From contig CAMFSB010000151.1 of the NCBI GenBank assembly GCA_945982465.1, positions 1 to 5,029 on the forward strand: DNA of 5,029 nucleotides, written 5' to 3'. Position numbers and translations under genes: made by a program. Below, in pieces: positions 4,991 to 5,029 of this stretch; the first letter of the stretch is position 1; every line of letters starts with the position of its first letter. The notes under the pieces were generated by a model. That model made no database searches. It was not told where the DNA came from and saw only the letters and a program-made list of their open reading frames with translations. Source of the stretch: an uncultured Faecalibacterium sp. Lineage in GTDB: Bacteria > Bacillota > Clostridia > Oscillospirales > Ruminococcaceae.

Positions 4991-5010
4991 GTGCTTGACA
5001 ACGCAAGCAC
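4991..5010. promoter_or_regulatory. Inverted repeat over the -35 box of P2
   Basis: GTGCTTG (4991-4997) and CAAGCAC (5004-5010) form a perfect 7-bp dyad with a 6-nt centre that covers the TTGACA. It is placed where a bound repressor would block RNA polymerase, but may be accidental. Confidence 0.45.
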
Positions 5011-5023
5011 AACGAGTTATAAT
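4995..5023 (+). promoter_or_regulatory. Perfect-consensus sigma-A promoter (P2), probably of a stable-RNA operon beyond the edge
   Basis: TTGACA (4995-5000), 17-nt spacer, TATAAT (5018-5023), exact consensus with optimal spacing. It is preceded by an AT-rich stretch (4969-4990) suited to an UP element that binds the RNA polymerase alpha subunit. Transcription would start at or just beyond the window edge. The target is inferred to be an rRNA or tRNA operon. Confidence 0.88.
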
Positions 5024-5029
5024 AATCAA

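Noticed and set aside
4738..4998. 86-codon plus-strand open frame at the right edge
   Set aside because: It crosses the coaX start and promoter and the P1 promoter, and its composition is that of AT-rich intergenic DNA.
1..5029. CRISPR array, transposase, integrase, phage or toxin-antitoxin module
   Set aside because: No repeat-spacer pattern, no recombinase or toxin-like reading frame, and no terminal inverted repeats were found on either strand.

Overview
The window looks like chromosomal DNA of a GC-rich gut Clostridium relative (Oscillospiraceae/Ruminococcaceae type, e.g. the Faecalibacterium-Gemmiger-Subdoligranulum group). This is inferred from the gene content (a clostridial GH53 endo-galactanase without a signal peptide, a type III pantothenate kinase homologue, an AzlC remnant, a tRNA-Arg with encoded CCA), the G/C-rich third codon positions, and AT-rich sigma-A promoters of Gram-positive type between GC-rich genes. 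No phage, IS, CRISPR or plasmid genes are visible.

Layout. 1-1095 (minus strand): a two-gene unit of a FlK-type hotdog thioesterase followed 3 nt later by a patatin-like phospholipase that runs off the left edge. It has a clear TTGTCA-17-TACAAT promoter at 1153-1181. 1263-~1600 (plus): the remains of an azlC branched-chain amino-acid exporter gene that has lost the middle of the protein and its natural stop codon; no azlD follows. 1651-1723: a large bidirectional terminator. 1739-2227 (minus): a GNAT acetyltransferase. 2228-2500: a divergent control region. 2501-3616 (plus): a cytoplasmic-type GH53 endo-beta-1,4-galactanase with its own promoter and terminator. 3700-3866 (minus): tRNA-Arg(CCG) with promoter and terminator. 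4005-4778 (minus): a CoaX-family protein in which several residues expected at the active site are replaced. 4779-5029: the coaX promoter on the minus strand and, on the plus strand, two perfect-consensus tandem promoters whose arrangement resembles rRNA operon P1/P2 promoters; a stable-RNA operon probably starts just past the right edge.

How the genes fit together. Most units are monocistronic housekeeping or accessory genes bounded by their own promoters and terminators; the only clear operon is thioesterase-patatin, both acting on acyl esters or thioesters. GH53 would supply cytoplasmic breakdown of imported galactan oligosaccharides, but no transporter or regulator is in view. I see no convincing new multi-gene system. 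The points most worth checking are the altered CoaX motifs, the internally deleted azlC, the GH53 without secretion signal, and the tandem strong promoters at the right edge.
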